From: Rhodobacteraceae bacterium HLUCCO07
Lineage (GTDB): Bacteria > Pseudomonadota > Alphaproteobacteria > Rhodobacterales > Rhodobacteraceae
Direction: 5' to 3'
Length of the DNA: 64,000 nucleotides
NCBI GenBank assembly: GCA_001314705.1
Contig: LJSU01000024.1
Location: 62,541 to 126,540, forward strand
Shown here: positions 1-8,003 of the stretch, piece after piece
Numbering within the stretch: position 1 is the stretch's first letter
Layout of the letters: every line of letters starts with the position of its first letter
The notes under the pieces: generated by a model
Seen by the model: only the letters and a program-made list of their open reading frames with translations
The model's database searches: none
What the model was told of the DNA's origin: nothing
Translations under genes and position numbers: made by a program

Positions 1-539
1 TAGACCCGCCACAGGATCGTCAGCGGCCCCGCCCCCTCGATCCGCGCGGCCTCGTCGAGCTCGCGCGGGACGGTCATGAAGGTCTGGCGGATCAGGAAAA
101 CGCCGAACCCCGACGCGACATAGGGCAGCGCGATGGCCGCGATCGTATCGACCAGCCCCAGCGCGCCAATGGTGCGGTAATTCTCGACGATGAGGATGTC
201 GGGCATCACCAGAAGTTGCAGCAACACGAGCGAAAACAGGATGTCGCGCCCCGGAAACCGGTAGCGCGCAAACCCATAGGCGGCCAGCGTGCACAGCACG
301 AACTGGCACACGACGATCCCGGTGACGAGGATGAACGTGTTCAGGAAATATCGCGCGAACGGTGCCGCGTTCCATGCCTTGACGAAATTCTCCAGCGTCA
401 GCGGCGCACTCAGGACGAACCGCGCCTCGTATTCCGACGGATGGACCGCCGTCCAGATCGCATAGACCAGCGGCAAGACCCAGATCAGCGCCAGCACCAC
501 CGCGCCGGTGGTCATCAATATGCGGTCGAACCCGGTCAT
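1..539 (-). CDS. ugpE: Carbohydrate/glycerol-3-phosphate ABC transporter permease, UgpE/MalG type (partial)
   Basis: This is the second inner-membrane permease of the Ugp-type importer, cut by the left edge of the window. About 179 codons are visible from the start [12 protein letters not shown]. The N-terminal membrane segment (about residues 8-28) is followed by a periplasmic stretch and further helices. The end of the visible part reads AARIEGAG, the start of the EAA coupling motif that contacts the ATPase. The start ATG overlaps the stop of the upstream permease gene (ATGA), which indicates translational coupling. Substrate assignment rests on the neighbouring UgpB-like binding protein and GlpR-like regulator, so a sugar alternative remains possible. 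Confidence 0.88.
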   Translation of the reverse strand, partial: MTGFDRILMTTGAVVLALIWVLPLVYAIWTAVHPSEYEARFVLSAPLTLENFVKAWNAAPFARYFLNTFILVTGIVVCQFVLCTLAAYGFARYRFPGRDILFSLVLLQLLVMPDILIVENYRTIGALGLVDTIAAIALPYVASGFGVFLIRQTFMTVPRELDEAARIEGAGPLTILWRV

Positions 540-1408
540 TTGTAATGCACCTTGCGGTCGAACAGGAAGAACTGGCCGATGGCAAACAGCCCCAGCAGCG
601 CCAGCATCACCACCGTCAGCGTCGCGCCATAGGCCGTGTCCCAGAACCGGAACGACGTTTCGTATATGTAATAGAGCAGCAGCGACGACGCGTTGTCCGG
701 CCCGCCACCGGTCAGGATGAAGATGTGATCGACCAGCCGGAAGGCATTTATCACCGCGTTGACCGACACGAAAAGCGTGGTCGGCATCATCATCGGAAAG
801 GTGATGCGGCGAAAGATCGTCCAGCCGCCCGCACCCTCGATCCGCGCCGCCTCGGCCAGTTGCGGCGGAATCGCCTGCAAGGCGGCGAGGTAGAAGATCA
901 TGAAGAACCCCGCCTCCTTCCAGATCGACACCACGATGATCGCCCCCAGCGCCGTGTCGGGACTGCCCAGAAGGTTGCTCTGGCCACGGCCGAAGGCGCC
1001 CAGCACCTGGTCGATCAGGCCAAAGCCCGGCGTGTAGAAAAACAGCCAGATGTTCGCCACGGCGATCAACGGCAGAACCGTCGGCGTGAAATAGGCCATG
1101 CGCACCAGCGACCGCCCCGCAAAGGCGCGATTGACGAACAGCGCCATGGCGATGCTGAGCGCGATGGAAACCGGGATCGTGCCCAGCGCGAACCACAGGT
1201 TGTTGACCAGCACCTTCCAGAATACCGGATCACCGATCAGCCGCTCGTAATTGTCCAGCCCCACGAATTGCGACGGGCGCCGCCCGCGCGGGGTCGACTG
1301 GAAGCTGTTCCAGATCGTCGTGATCGCGGGAATATGCGTGAACAGAAAGATGAACGCCAGCGCGGGCAGCAACAGCAACCAGCCATGTATCCATTGGCGC
1401 GACAGCAT
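536..1408 (-). CDS. ugpA: ABC transporter permease, UgpA/MalF type
   Basis: This is an inner-membrane permease subunit of about 290 residues, starting MLSRQWIHGW. The first membrane helix lies near residues 8-28, and several more follow. The EAA cytoplasmic loop [12 protein letters not shown] near residue 190 is the docking site for the ATPase. I place the start at 1408 because AAAGAGGA sits a few bases upstream; an in-frame ATG at 1447 has no comparable site. The gene follows the binding-protein gene and overlaps the next permease by 4 bp. In UgpBAEC-like systems UgpA pairs with UgpE to form the translocation channel. Confidence 0.9.
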   Translation of the reverse strand: MLSRQWIHGWLLLLPALAFIFLFTHIPAITTIWNSFQSTPRGRRPSQFVGLDNYERLIGDPVFWKVLVNNLWFALGTIPVSIALSIAMALFVNRAFAGRSLVRMAYFTPTVLPLIAVANIWLFFYTPGFGLIDQVLGAFGRGQSNLLGSPDTALGAIIVVSIWKEAGFFMIFYLAALQAIPPQLAEAARIEGAGGWTIFRRITFPMMMPTTLFVSVNAVINAFRLVDHIFILTGGGPDNASSLLLYYIYETSFRFWDTAYGATLTVVMLALLGLFAIGQFFLFDRKVHYK

Positions 1409-1472
1409 CGGCGCATCCTCTTTCTCAAGGGAAAACGGGCGGACCACAACGGCCCGCCCGCATGGGGCTCAC

Positions 1473-2762
1473 TCAGCGATAGGCGGCCAGGATCGCATCG
1501 GCCTGCGCCTGTGCCTCGGCCAGGGCCTCGTCGGCCGGCTTTTCCCCGGTGATCGCTGCGGCCAGCGCATCGTTGAAGATCTGCGTGATGCGCTGGTTCT
1601 CATAGGTCGAAAGCTCGGCCACCGCATGTTCGAGCTGATCGCGCGCCACCAGAACGGCGGGGAACTCCTCGGCATAGGCTTTCATCGTGTCGGTTTCCCA
1701 CGTCGCCGGGCGCGGCGCGACATAGCCGGTGGCCATGGTCCACTTGGCCGATTGCTCCGGCCCGGTGATCCACTTGATGAAATCCACCGCCGCGGCAAGC
1801 TCTTCATCGCTCGATCCCTCGAACAGGTAGAAATTGCCGCCCCCCGTGGGCGCGCCCCGACGCTTGTGCGCAGGCAGCATCGCGACACCGAAATCAAACG
1901 GCGCATTGTCGCGCACATTGGTCAGATTGCCGGTCGTGGTCCACATCATCGCGGTCTGGCCTTCAAAGAACGCCTTGGGCGTGGCGCCCCATTCCACGAT
2001 GCCCGGCTCCATCACCCCGTGCTCGGTCGAAAGCGACACCAGGTATTCCAGCGCCTCGACTACCGCCGGGTCGTCGAAATTGGTCTCGTTGCCGTCCGAA
2101 TTGGCCAGGATCACGTCGTTTTGCGTGGTCAGCCCCTGGAACAGCCAATAGGGAAAGCCCGAGGTCGGGATACGCACGCCCCATTGCTCGACATTGCCAC
2201 TGTCATCCTTCCTGGTGAGGGCCTTGCCCATCTCGACCATCTCCTCCCAGTTGGCGGGCGGCGTTTCGGGGTCGAGCCCGGCCTCGGCAAAGGCTTCCTT
2301 GTTCCAGTAAAGCACCGGCGTCGAGCGCTGGAACGGGATGCCATAGGTCTTGCCGCCGGTCTGGCTGTTTTCCATGAAGGCCGGATAGAAGCTGTCGAGC
2401 CAGGCGCGATCTTCCTCGGTCGTGATGAAATCGTCGAACGACAGGATCAGCCCCTCGTCGAGCAGGGTGAACATGTCCACGGCAAGCGCAACCGAAAGCT
2501 GCGGCGCGTTGCCGCCGCGGGCGGCGGTGATCACCTTGGTGATCGTGTCCTGGTAGGTGCCGGCATAGACCGCGTCGATATTCACATCGGGGTTTTCTTC
2601 CAGGTATTCATCGGTGAGCGACTGGATCACCTCGGCCGCACCGCCGCCCACGGCGACGGGGAAGTAGAATTGCAGGTCGACGGCACGCGCCGGTGACGTC
2701 ATGGTGATGGCAAGCGCGGCAGAAGCGGCCGCGCCCTTCAGGATATTGGCAAGCATTGTCAT
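1473..2762 (-). CDS. ugpB: ABC transporter periplasmic substrate-binding protein, UgpB-like
   Basis: This periplasmic solute-binding protein has 429 residues. A Sec signal peptide covers about residues 1-27 and ends in SPARA. The mature part has the family-1 extracellular binding protein layout. Blocks resembling UgpB include YAGTYQDTITK near residue 65, IPFQRSTPVLYWNKEAFAEA near 140 and a GGGNFYLFEG block near 315. These favour glycerol-3-phosphate or a glycerophosphodiester over a plain sugar. AGAGGA lies just upstream of the ATG at 2762; a second ATG at 2756 is also possible. The start overlaps the stop of the ATPase gene. Substrate is inferred, not shown. Confidence 0.88.
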   Translation of the reverse strand: MTMLANILKGAAASAALAITMTSPARAVDLQFYFPVAVGGGAAEVIQSLTDEYLEENPDVNIDAVYAGTYQDTITKVITAARGGNAPQLSVALAVDMFTLLDEGLILSFDDFITTEEDRAWLDSFYPAFMENSQTGGKTYGIPFQRSTPVLYWNKEAFAEAGLDPETPPANWEEMVEMGKALTRKDDSGNVEQWGVRIPTSGFPYWLFQGLTTQNDVILANSDGNETNFDDPAVVEALEYLVSLSTEHGVMEPGIVEWGATPKAFFEGQTAMMWTTTGNLTNVRDNAPFDFGVAMLPAHKRRGAPTGGGNFYLFEGSSDEELAAAVDFIKWITGPEQSAKWTMATGYVAPRPATWETDTMKAYAEEFPAVLVARDQLEHAVAELSTYENQRITQIFNDALAAAITGEKPADEALAEAQAQADAILAAYR

Positions 2763-3901
2763 GGTGTCCTCTGGTTGATGACAGGCGCCTCCGCGCCCCG
2801 GGTGGCCACCGAGAAACCGGTTCGGGCCAACAACGATGCCGGATCGGGTGTCGCAAGGCGTGCGCCCGTTCCCGCATCGAAGACGTGAAACTCATCTGCC
2901 GCGACCGAAACCGCGACCGTGCTGCCGACCTCGGGCATGGCATGGCCCGGCACCCGCATCTGCGCCGGGGCCTCGCCGATCCGCCCCTGCACCAGCGCAT
3001 CCGCGCCAAGGTATTCCACGCCGGTCACGCGCATCTCGAACGTGCCCGCGCCATGGGCCGGGTGCATCGCCTCGGGGCGGATGCCCACCTGAACCGCCAC
3101 GCCCAGCGCGCGTTCCAGCCGCAGCCCTGCCTGCCCGAACGCCGCCGCCGGGATCAGGTTCATCGGCGGTGTGCCGATAAAGCGCGCCGCAAAGGTCGTG
3201 GCGGGCCGTTCATACAATTCCGTCGGCGTGGCCGCCTGCTCGACCCGCCCGGCATTCATCAGCACCACCCGGTCGGCCATGGTGATCGCCTCGACCTGGT
3301 CATGGGTGACGTAGAGCATGGTAAAGCCCAGCTCGCGCTGCAGCGCGCGCAGCTCGGTGCGCATGGTCTGGCGCAGCTTGGCATCGAGGTTCGACAACGG
3401 CTCGTCCATCAGGCAGATCGAGCGCTCGGCGATCACCGCGCGCCCCAGTGCCACGCGCTGCTGTTGCCCGCCCGACAGCGCGGAGGGCTTGCGCTCAAGC
3501 AACGCCTCCAGCCCCAGAAGATGCGCCACGCGCTCCAGCCGCGCCTGCCGCTCGGAGCGTTTGACCCCGCGGGTGCGCAGGCCGAAGATGATGTTCTCGG
3601 CCACGCTCAGATGCGGGAACAGCGCATAGGACTGGAACACCATCGACAGGTCGCGCTTGTCGGCGGGCCGGTCGGTCACGTCCTCTTCGCCGATCATCAC
3701 CCGCCCCGCGCTGGCCTGTTCCAGCCCCGCCACGATGCGCAGCAGCGTGGACTTGCCACATCCCGACGGCCCGAGAAGCGCGGTAAAGCTGCCGGGCGCG
3801 ACATCGATATGAACCTGGTCGAGCGCAACCGTGTCATCCCATCGCTTGACGATGGACTCGAGCCGGATCGCCCGCCCGCGCGCAGTGAATCCCGGACTCA
3901 T
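2759..3901 (-). CDS. ugpC: ABC transporter ATP-binding protein, UgpC/MalK type
   Basis: This cytoplasmic ATPase of 380 residues energises the importer. Walker A is GPSGCGKST at 44-52, the Q-loop glutamine is residue 90, the signature LSGGQQQ is at 142-148 and Walker B ICLMDEP is at 162-168. The H-loop is YVTHDQ near 198. The region after about 235 is the TOBE/MOP-like regulatory domain of the MalK/UgpC group, so the length is normal. Overlaps of 4 bp with the regulator gene before it and the binding-protein gene after it show one transcript. The order regulator-ATPase-binding protein-permeases differs from the ugpBAEC order of E. coli. Confidence 0.93.
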   Translation of the reverse strand: MSPGFTARGRAIRLESIVKRWDDTVALDQVHIDVAPGSFTALLGPSGCGKSTLLRIVAGLEQASAGRVMIGEEDVTDRPADKRDLSMVFQSYALFPHLSVAENIIFGLRTRGVKRSERQARLERVAHLLGLEALLERKPSALSGGQQQRVALGRAVIAERSICLMDEPLSNLDAKLRQTMRTELRALQRELGFTMLYVTHDQVEAITMADRVVLMNAGRVEQAATPTELYERPATTFAARFIGTPPMNLIPAAAFGQAGLRLERALGVAVQVGIRPEAMHPAHGAGTFEMRVTGVEYLGADALVQGRIGEAPAQMRVPGHAMPEVGSTVAVSVAADEFHVFDAGTGARLATPDPASLLARTGFSVATRGAEAPVINQRTP

Positions 3902-4680
3902 GCGTTCTCCTCCGCGATGGTGAAGCGAACACCTTGCGCCGCGATCTCCCGGGCCAGGGCCGCGGGCGGCGCGACATCACAGATCACCTCGTCCACATCC
4001 GCGATATGGCCACCGCGCACATGGGCGGCGCGGCCGAACTTGCTGCCATCCAGCAACAGGACCGAGCGGCGGCAATGCCGGAGAATGGCCATGCGCGCGG
4101 CCACCTCGTCCTCGGTGAAATCCAGCAACGTGCCGTCGGCATCCACGCCCGCCACGCCGAACAGCCCGATATCCACCTGGTAGCGCGCAAAGAACGCCTC
4201 GACCTGGCTGCCCAGAACATCGCGATCCCCCGGTCGCACCATGCCGCCCGCGATGTGAACGGCCCAGCCTTCGCACTCGCAGGCGAACAGCGCGATATTG
4301 AGGTTGTTGGTCATCACCGTCAGATCAGTCTTGTCGTGCAGGGCCTGAACCGCGAATTCAGGCGTGGTCCCGATCGACACGGCCAGCGACAGGCCCGGCT
4401 CGACCCGTGCGGCGAAACACGCCGCGATGCGACGCTTGGCAGGGGCATTGAGCGTGCGTCGCGCCCCATAGCCCAGGTTGTCGCCGCGCGGCGCCTCGAC
4501 CCCGCCATGGACCCGGCGCAGCACGCCGGCCTCGCACATCGCGTTCACATCGCGCCGGACGGTCTGTGGCGAAACGCCGTAGATCTCGGCCAGCCGCTCG
4601 ATCGAGACGTGTTGCGCGTCCTGCACCTTGCAGAGCATGTCGCGCTGCCGATCCGATAAGCGTATCGCCGTCCAGTCCAT
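3898..4680 (-). CDS. glpR: DeoR/GlpR-family transcriptional repressor
   Basis: This is a DNA-binding regulator of about 260 residues. The N-terminal DeoR-type helix-turn-helix spans about residues 5-60 (LAEIYGVSPQTVRRDV). It is followed by a ribose-phosphate-isomerase-like sensor domain with IGTTPE near 100 and VMTNNLNIA near 120. Those blocks, and DGSKFGR near 220, closely resemble E. coli GlpR, whose effector is glycerol-3-phosphate. The ATG at 4680 is preferred over a GTG two codons earlier. The gene heads the transporter operon and overlaps ugpC by 4 bp. Autoregulation is likely, because two GTTCA/TGAAC palindromes lie just upstream. Confidence 0.85.
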   Translation of the reverse strand: MDWTAIRLSDRQRDMLCKVQDAQHVSIERLAEIYGVSPQTVRRDVNAMCEAGVLRRVHGGVEAPRGDNLGYGARRTLNAPAKRRIAACFAARVEPGLSLAVSIGTTPEFAVQALHDKTDLTVMTNNLNIALFACECEGWAVHIAGGMVRPGDRDVLGSQVEAFFARYQVDIGLFGVAGVDADGTLLDFTEDEVAARMAILRHCRRSVLLLDGSKFGRAAHVRGGHIADVDEVICDVAPPAALAREIAAQGVRFTIAEENA

Positions 4681-4724
4681 GAACACACATCCCGTTCAAC
4701 CGCTTTCTGGACGACCGGTCTCAT

Positions 4725-4758
4725 GTTCATATGAACTTTGGGGAACATTCACATGAAC
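4725..4758 (-). promoter_or_regulatory. Candidate GlpR-type operator pair in front of the glpR-ugp operon
   Basis: The sequence shows a perfect palindrome GTTCATATGAAC at 4725-4736 and a near-copy ATTCACATGAAC at 4747-4758. Their centres are 22 bp apart, about two helical turns. Half-sites of the ATGTTC/GAACAT kind are known for GlpR-family repressors. The pair lies 45-78 bp upstream of the regulator's start codon, a normal place for an autoregulatory operator. The assignment to GlpR is inference. Confidence 0.55.
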
Positions 4759-5112
4759 CCTTTGTGAAACATCCGTCCGGTGCGTTCACACCCCGCGCGG
4801 CCATCGCGGCGCCAACACCCGGCAGCCGCACGGCAGCCGGGCGGCAGCCGGATGTCACCCCCCCGAATCCGGCCGATGCGCCGCGTTAACGCTTTGTGGC
4901 CGATTGTGGCAAAATGTGGCAAAATCACGGCACGCGGGCGTCGCGAAACCCATGCGCCGCCTGAATGGCGCAAGGCTTTCCGCATGGCTCCAGGCTCGAA
5001 TATGGGCCGACAGCTCCGTGAAAACGCACGTCTGCGGCACGTGGGACGGCCTGAAACATGCGGATTTGCTTGGACAATCCGCAGCCATCTGCGGAAATGG
5101 CCCGGCAATTAA

Positions 5113-5133
5113 GACAATATTGCCCTTATTGTC
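5113..5133. promoter_or_regulatory. GACAATA/TATTGTC inverted repeat upstream of 5217
   Basis: A perfect 7-bp inverted repeat with a 7-base spacer lies about 85 bp before the start of the hypothetical gene at 5217, in an A/T-rich segment. It may be a regulator site or part of the promoter. No family can be named from the sequence. Confidence 0.35.
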
Positions 5134-5216
5134 TCGCAAAAATCCACAATTCGCACAAAATACGTCCTTAATTTCCTGCTCAATTTAGAACGAACTGATG
5201 GCCGGAGGATTCCACC

Positions 5217-6305
5217 ATGACGAGCAGAGCCAACAGTACGATTGCGGCGCTTTGCTACGCCACCCCGTCAAAACTCGACTTCACGGTTCTCGCAGCCGAG
5301 TTGGAAGAGGCATTGCGAAGCAACCCTGCGCTCGATGTACGGGTGTCGTCACAGTATGACGACTTCATCTTCCTTGACCTTTCGGGGCTGCGCATCTGCC
5401 TCGCCTTCTGCGATTTCACGAAGGAATTCAAGCATGTCGAGGCGCTTCGCCCCTATGCAGAATGTCTCGTGATGGCCGTTGGCACGCGTGAGGACATGCC
5501 CAGCGACGGCCCCCTTTTCGAACGGCGCAACTTTGTGTTCGACGGGTTGGTCGAGCGGGTCGAAAGCCACCACCCCCCGGATCGGTTCCTGCGGATCGAA
5601 CTCGTCGAGGCCTTTTCAGAGGATCTCTACGACGCAGTCATCGATCACATCTGGCAAGTGCTGCAAGACGAAACCGACGAGGCGCATGTCCGGGCGGAGC
5701 CCGAGATCAGCCCCGAGATCACAGCCGCTTCATCTTCCAACCCGTACAGCGAGGAAGAAAAGCCCAGGAAAGCGCATGTAAGCCCCGTCACGGACATCAT
5801 GCCCGATGATGTTCTCGATGATCTGGCACGGCGCTATGACGCCGAGCGAAGCAACCGTGCGGCCGGCTCCTCCTATGGCGCAGCCAGCTTGAACACAGTG
5901 GAAACGCCCAAGGCGGAACCCGAGCACCCGCGTATCCGCCCAACCCATCCGGCGATCAACGCGGATCGCGCCAGGTCACGCACAAGGCCCAATCGGCCCA
6001 GGACGGCGCCGCAACGCGACAAGGTCTGGCTGGAAAACGCACGGCTGAGGATGGCGCTCTATCCGCCCGAGGATGAACTGCCACAACCGCAACAGGCAAA
6101 ACCCCTTGTGCATCGTGCCGCGATCCACTCGATGAACGCATCGGTCATCGCGTTTTCGCTGCCGCTGGGCGCAGCTGTTCTGACCTATACGATCCTCGGT
6201 CGCGAGAGCTTTGAATTCAGCGGTCGCATGGCGGCGCTGACCGGGTTCATCATGGGAACCTCGCAAACCCAGCTGGGCGCTCAGCTTCTGTCTGCTTTCG
6301 TCTGA
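5217..6305 (+). CDS. Hypothetical protein with C-terminal membrane segments
   Basis: I do not recognise this 362-residue protein. A strong ribosome site (GGAGGA) precedes the ATG. The N-terminal 150 residues look like a compact alpha/beta domain rich in Phe, Asp and Leu (FIFLDLSGLRICLAFCDF near 50-67). Residues 160-290 are polar and proline- or arginine-rich, and probably unstructured. The last 55 residues hold two hydrophobic stretches, about 307-327 and 333-355. A cytoplasmic domain tethered to the inner membrane by a C-terminal hairpin fits this layout. It is transcribed alone from a complex upstream region. Function is unknown. Confidence 0.8.
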   Translation: MTSRANSTIAALCYATPSKLDFTVLAAELEEALRSNPALDVRVSSQYDDFIFLDLSGLRICLAFCDFTKEFKHVEALRPYAECLVMAVGTREDMPSDGPLFERRNFVFDGLVERVESHHPPDRFLRIELVEAFSEDLYDAVIDHIWQVLQDETDEAHVRAEPEISPEITAASSSNPYSEEEKPRKAHVSPVTDIMPDDVLDDLARRYDAERSNRAAGSSYGAASLNTVETPKAEPEHPRIRPTHPAINADRARSRTRPNRPRTAPQRDKVWLENARLRMALYPPEDELPQPQQAKPLVHRAAIHSMNASVIAFSLPLGAAVLTYTILGRESFEFSGRMAALTGFIMGTSQTQLGAQLLSAFV

Positions 6306-6350
6306 CGCAACATCGCGCTCGAGCGTGCGGGATCTCGCGATCCCGCACGA

Positions 6351-6899
6351 TCAACTGCCGAACATCGACGCAAGCTGCTCCATTTGATCTTCGCTCAGCC
6401 GGTCGCGCCCCTGCGCATAGTTTCGGGCATTCATCTCGTAAAACCTTGCGTTTCCGATGTTCTTTGCCCCACAATCCCGCGTTGCGATCTGTTTGGCCGG
6501 CACCCCGGCAATGACCGAGTTTGCCGGAAAGTCCGCATTCTCGGTCACAATCGAATGACCCGCCACGATCGAATTGGCCCCGATCCTTGCCCCGTCCATG
6601 ATCGTGGCGTTGATTCCGATCAGGCAACGGTCGCCGATTTGACAACCGTGCAGCGTGACATGATGCGTGATCGAGCAATCCTCGCCCACGATGGTCGGCG
6701 TGAACGCGCCCACATGGATCATCACGAAATCCTGGACATTGCTGCGCGCTCCGATGCGGATCTCGTGCATTTCGGCCCGGGTCACGACATTGGGCCAGAT
6801 TGACGCGCCAGGCCCGATATGGACCTTGCCGTAAAGCTGCGCCGAAGCGTGCACCAGCGCAGGTTCATCCAGCACCACGTCCTTGCCGATATGACCCAT
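6351..6899 (-). CDS. Gamma-carbonic-anhydrase-like hexapeptide-repeat protein
   Basis: This protein of about 182 residues is a left-handed beta-helix of hexapeptide repeats (for example VHIGPGASIWPNVVT and IGDRCLIGINATIMDGARIG). The three histidines expected for the zinc site of gamma-class carbonic anhydrases and the YrdA/CaiE group can be placed at His62, His79 and His84 (HHVTLHG). The start is set at 6899 because GGAGGA lies 8 bases upstream; an in-frame ATG at 6914 precedes that site. It is probably a cytoplasmic trimer. Zinc binding is likely, but carbonic anhydrase activity is unproven for many members. It appears monocistronic and converges with the gene at 5217. Confidence 0.88.
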   Translation of the reverse strand: MGHIGKDVVLDEPALVHASAQLYGKVHIGPGASIWPNVVTRAEMHEIRIGARSNVQDFVMIHVGAFTPTIVGEDCSITHHVTLHGCQIGDRCLIGINATIMDGARIGANSIVAGHSIVTENADFPANSVIAGVPAKQIATRDCGAKNIGNARFYEMNARNYAQGRDRLSEDQMEQLASMFGS

Positions 6900-7044
6900 G
6901 CCACTCTCCTCCATTGATCCTTGCCTCAGGCTGCACGTAACCCCATCCCAAGGTCAAGTAGCGCTGGGCGAACGCTTTTCCTTTGCGGGCCAGCTTGCGC
7001 CCGGCTAATCTCGAAGCGGAATGGGACAGTTTCCGGGGGTATCC

Positions 7045-7854
7045 ATGCGTCTGCCTGCGGCCTTGAAGGCCACCGCCCTGTCCGGTGTCGTTCTTGTTCT
7101 TGGCGGGGCAGCTCTCGCCGTCGAGTGCGGCAACACGGCAAGCGGTTTCGAGCAATGGAAATCAGGATTCACAAGCGATGCCGAACGCGCGGGTGTCGGC
7201 CCTGCGGGACTTCAGGCGCTGGCCAAGACCCGTTATGCCGGTCCGACAATCGCCGCCGACCGCAATCAGAAGAGCTTTCGCTACAGTCTCGAGAAATTCA
7301 TGCAGATACGTGGCGCCAGCACCATTATCGCGCAGGGCCGCAACAAAAAGTCACGCAATGCCGCATTTTACCAGTCGCTCGAACGGATTTACGGCGTGCC
7401 GGCGGGGATATTGATAGCAATTCATGGAATGGAAACGGCCTTTGGCAGCTTCATGGGTGATTCAAGCGTGGTCTCGGCCATCGTCACGCTGGCCTACGAC
7501 TGCCGCCGCTCGGATTTCTTCCGCCCTCATGCCATAGGGGCGCTCAGGATGGTCGACACCGGGTCGATCACCCCCGCCACCAAGGGCGCCAAGCATGGTG
7601 AGTTGGGCCACACCCAGTTCCTGCCGGGCAACGCGCTCGAATACGGGGTGGACGGCAACGGCGATGGGCGGATCGATTTCTACAACCAGGTGGACGCGCT
7701 GGCCTCGACCGCCAACTACCTGCGCGCCAAGGGTTGGAAACCGGGCCAGCCCTATCACAAGGGCACCCACAACTATGCCGTGCTGAAGGAATGGAACGCG
7801 GCCTCGGTCTATCAGGAAACGCTCTCGATCATGGGTGCGCAAATCGACCGTTAG
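7045..7854 (+). CDS. Lytic murein transglycosylase, MltB/Slt35-like
   Basis: This periplasmic enzyme of about 269 residues cleaves the glycan strands of peptidoglycan, leaving 1,6-anhydro-muramyl ends. A signal peptide spans residues 1-25 and ends ALA. The mature domain has the MltB-type pattern, with the catalytic glutamate expected in GMETAFG near residue 131. Downstream, DGNGDGRIDF near residue 205 matches a calcium-binding EF-hand loop, a feature known from E. coli Slt35. There is no lipobox, so the protein should be soluble or weakly attached rather than a lipoprotein. The start at 7045 begins the signal peptide directly; an ATG at 7021 would add eight unlikely residues. Confidence 0.87.
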   Translation: MRLPAALKATALSGVVLVLGGAALAVECGNTASGFEQWKSGFTSDAERAGVGPAGLQALAKTRYAGPTIAADRNQKSFRYSLEKFMQIRGASTIIAQGRNKKSRNAAFYQSLERIYGVPAGILIAIHGMETAFGSFMGDSSVVSAIVTLAYDCRRSDFFRPHAIGALRMVDTGSITPATKGAKHGELGHTQFLPGNALEYGVDGNGDGRIDFYNQVDALASTANYLRAKGWKPGQPYHKGTHNYAVLKEWNAASVYQETLSIMGAQIDR

Positions 7855-8003
7855 TGTTCGTTGCCCGATACACAGTCCAGCATCCGGCCAACCACACAAT
7901 CGCATGGCGTCAACGAGCGCGGGGCAACAATGCTGCGGAGCTGTGCTTCTGGAAACGCGCGAAGGGAGAGCATCGGTCCAGGAGGAAGGCCCAGCAGGCG
8001 CGC

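Larger units (their letters stand above)
4681..5216. other. Intergenic region between the glpR-ugp operon and the gene at 5217
   Basis: This 536-base stretch holds no gene I can support, but it is rich in small repeats. From left to right these are two GTTCA/TGAAC palindromes (4725-4758), three copies of CGGCAGCCG starting at 4820, 4831 and 4842, three copies of TGTGGC starting at 4895, 4905 and 4915, a GCGGATT/AATCCGC inverted repeat (5060-5082) and a GACAATA/TATTGTC inverted repeat (5113-5133). Promoters for both divergent transcripts must lie here. The right end is noticeably A/T-rich. Confidence 0.7.
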
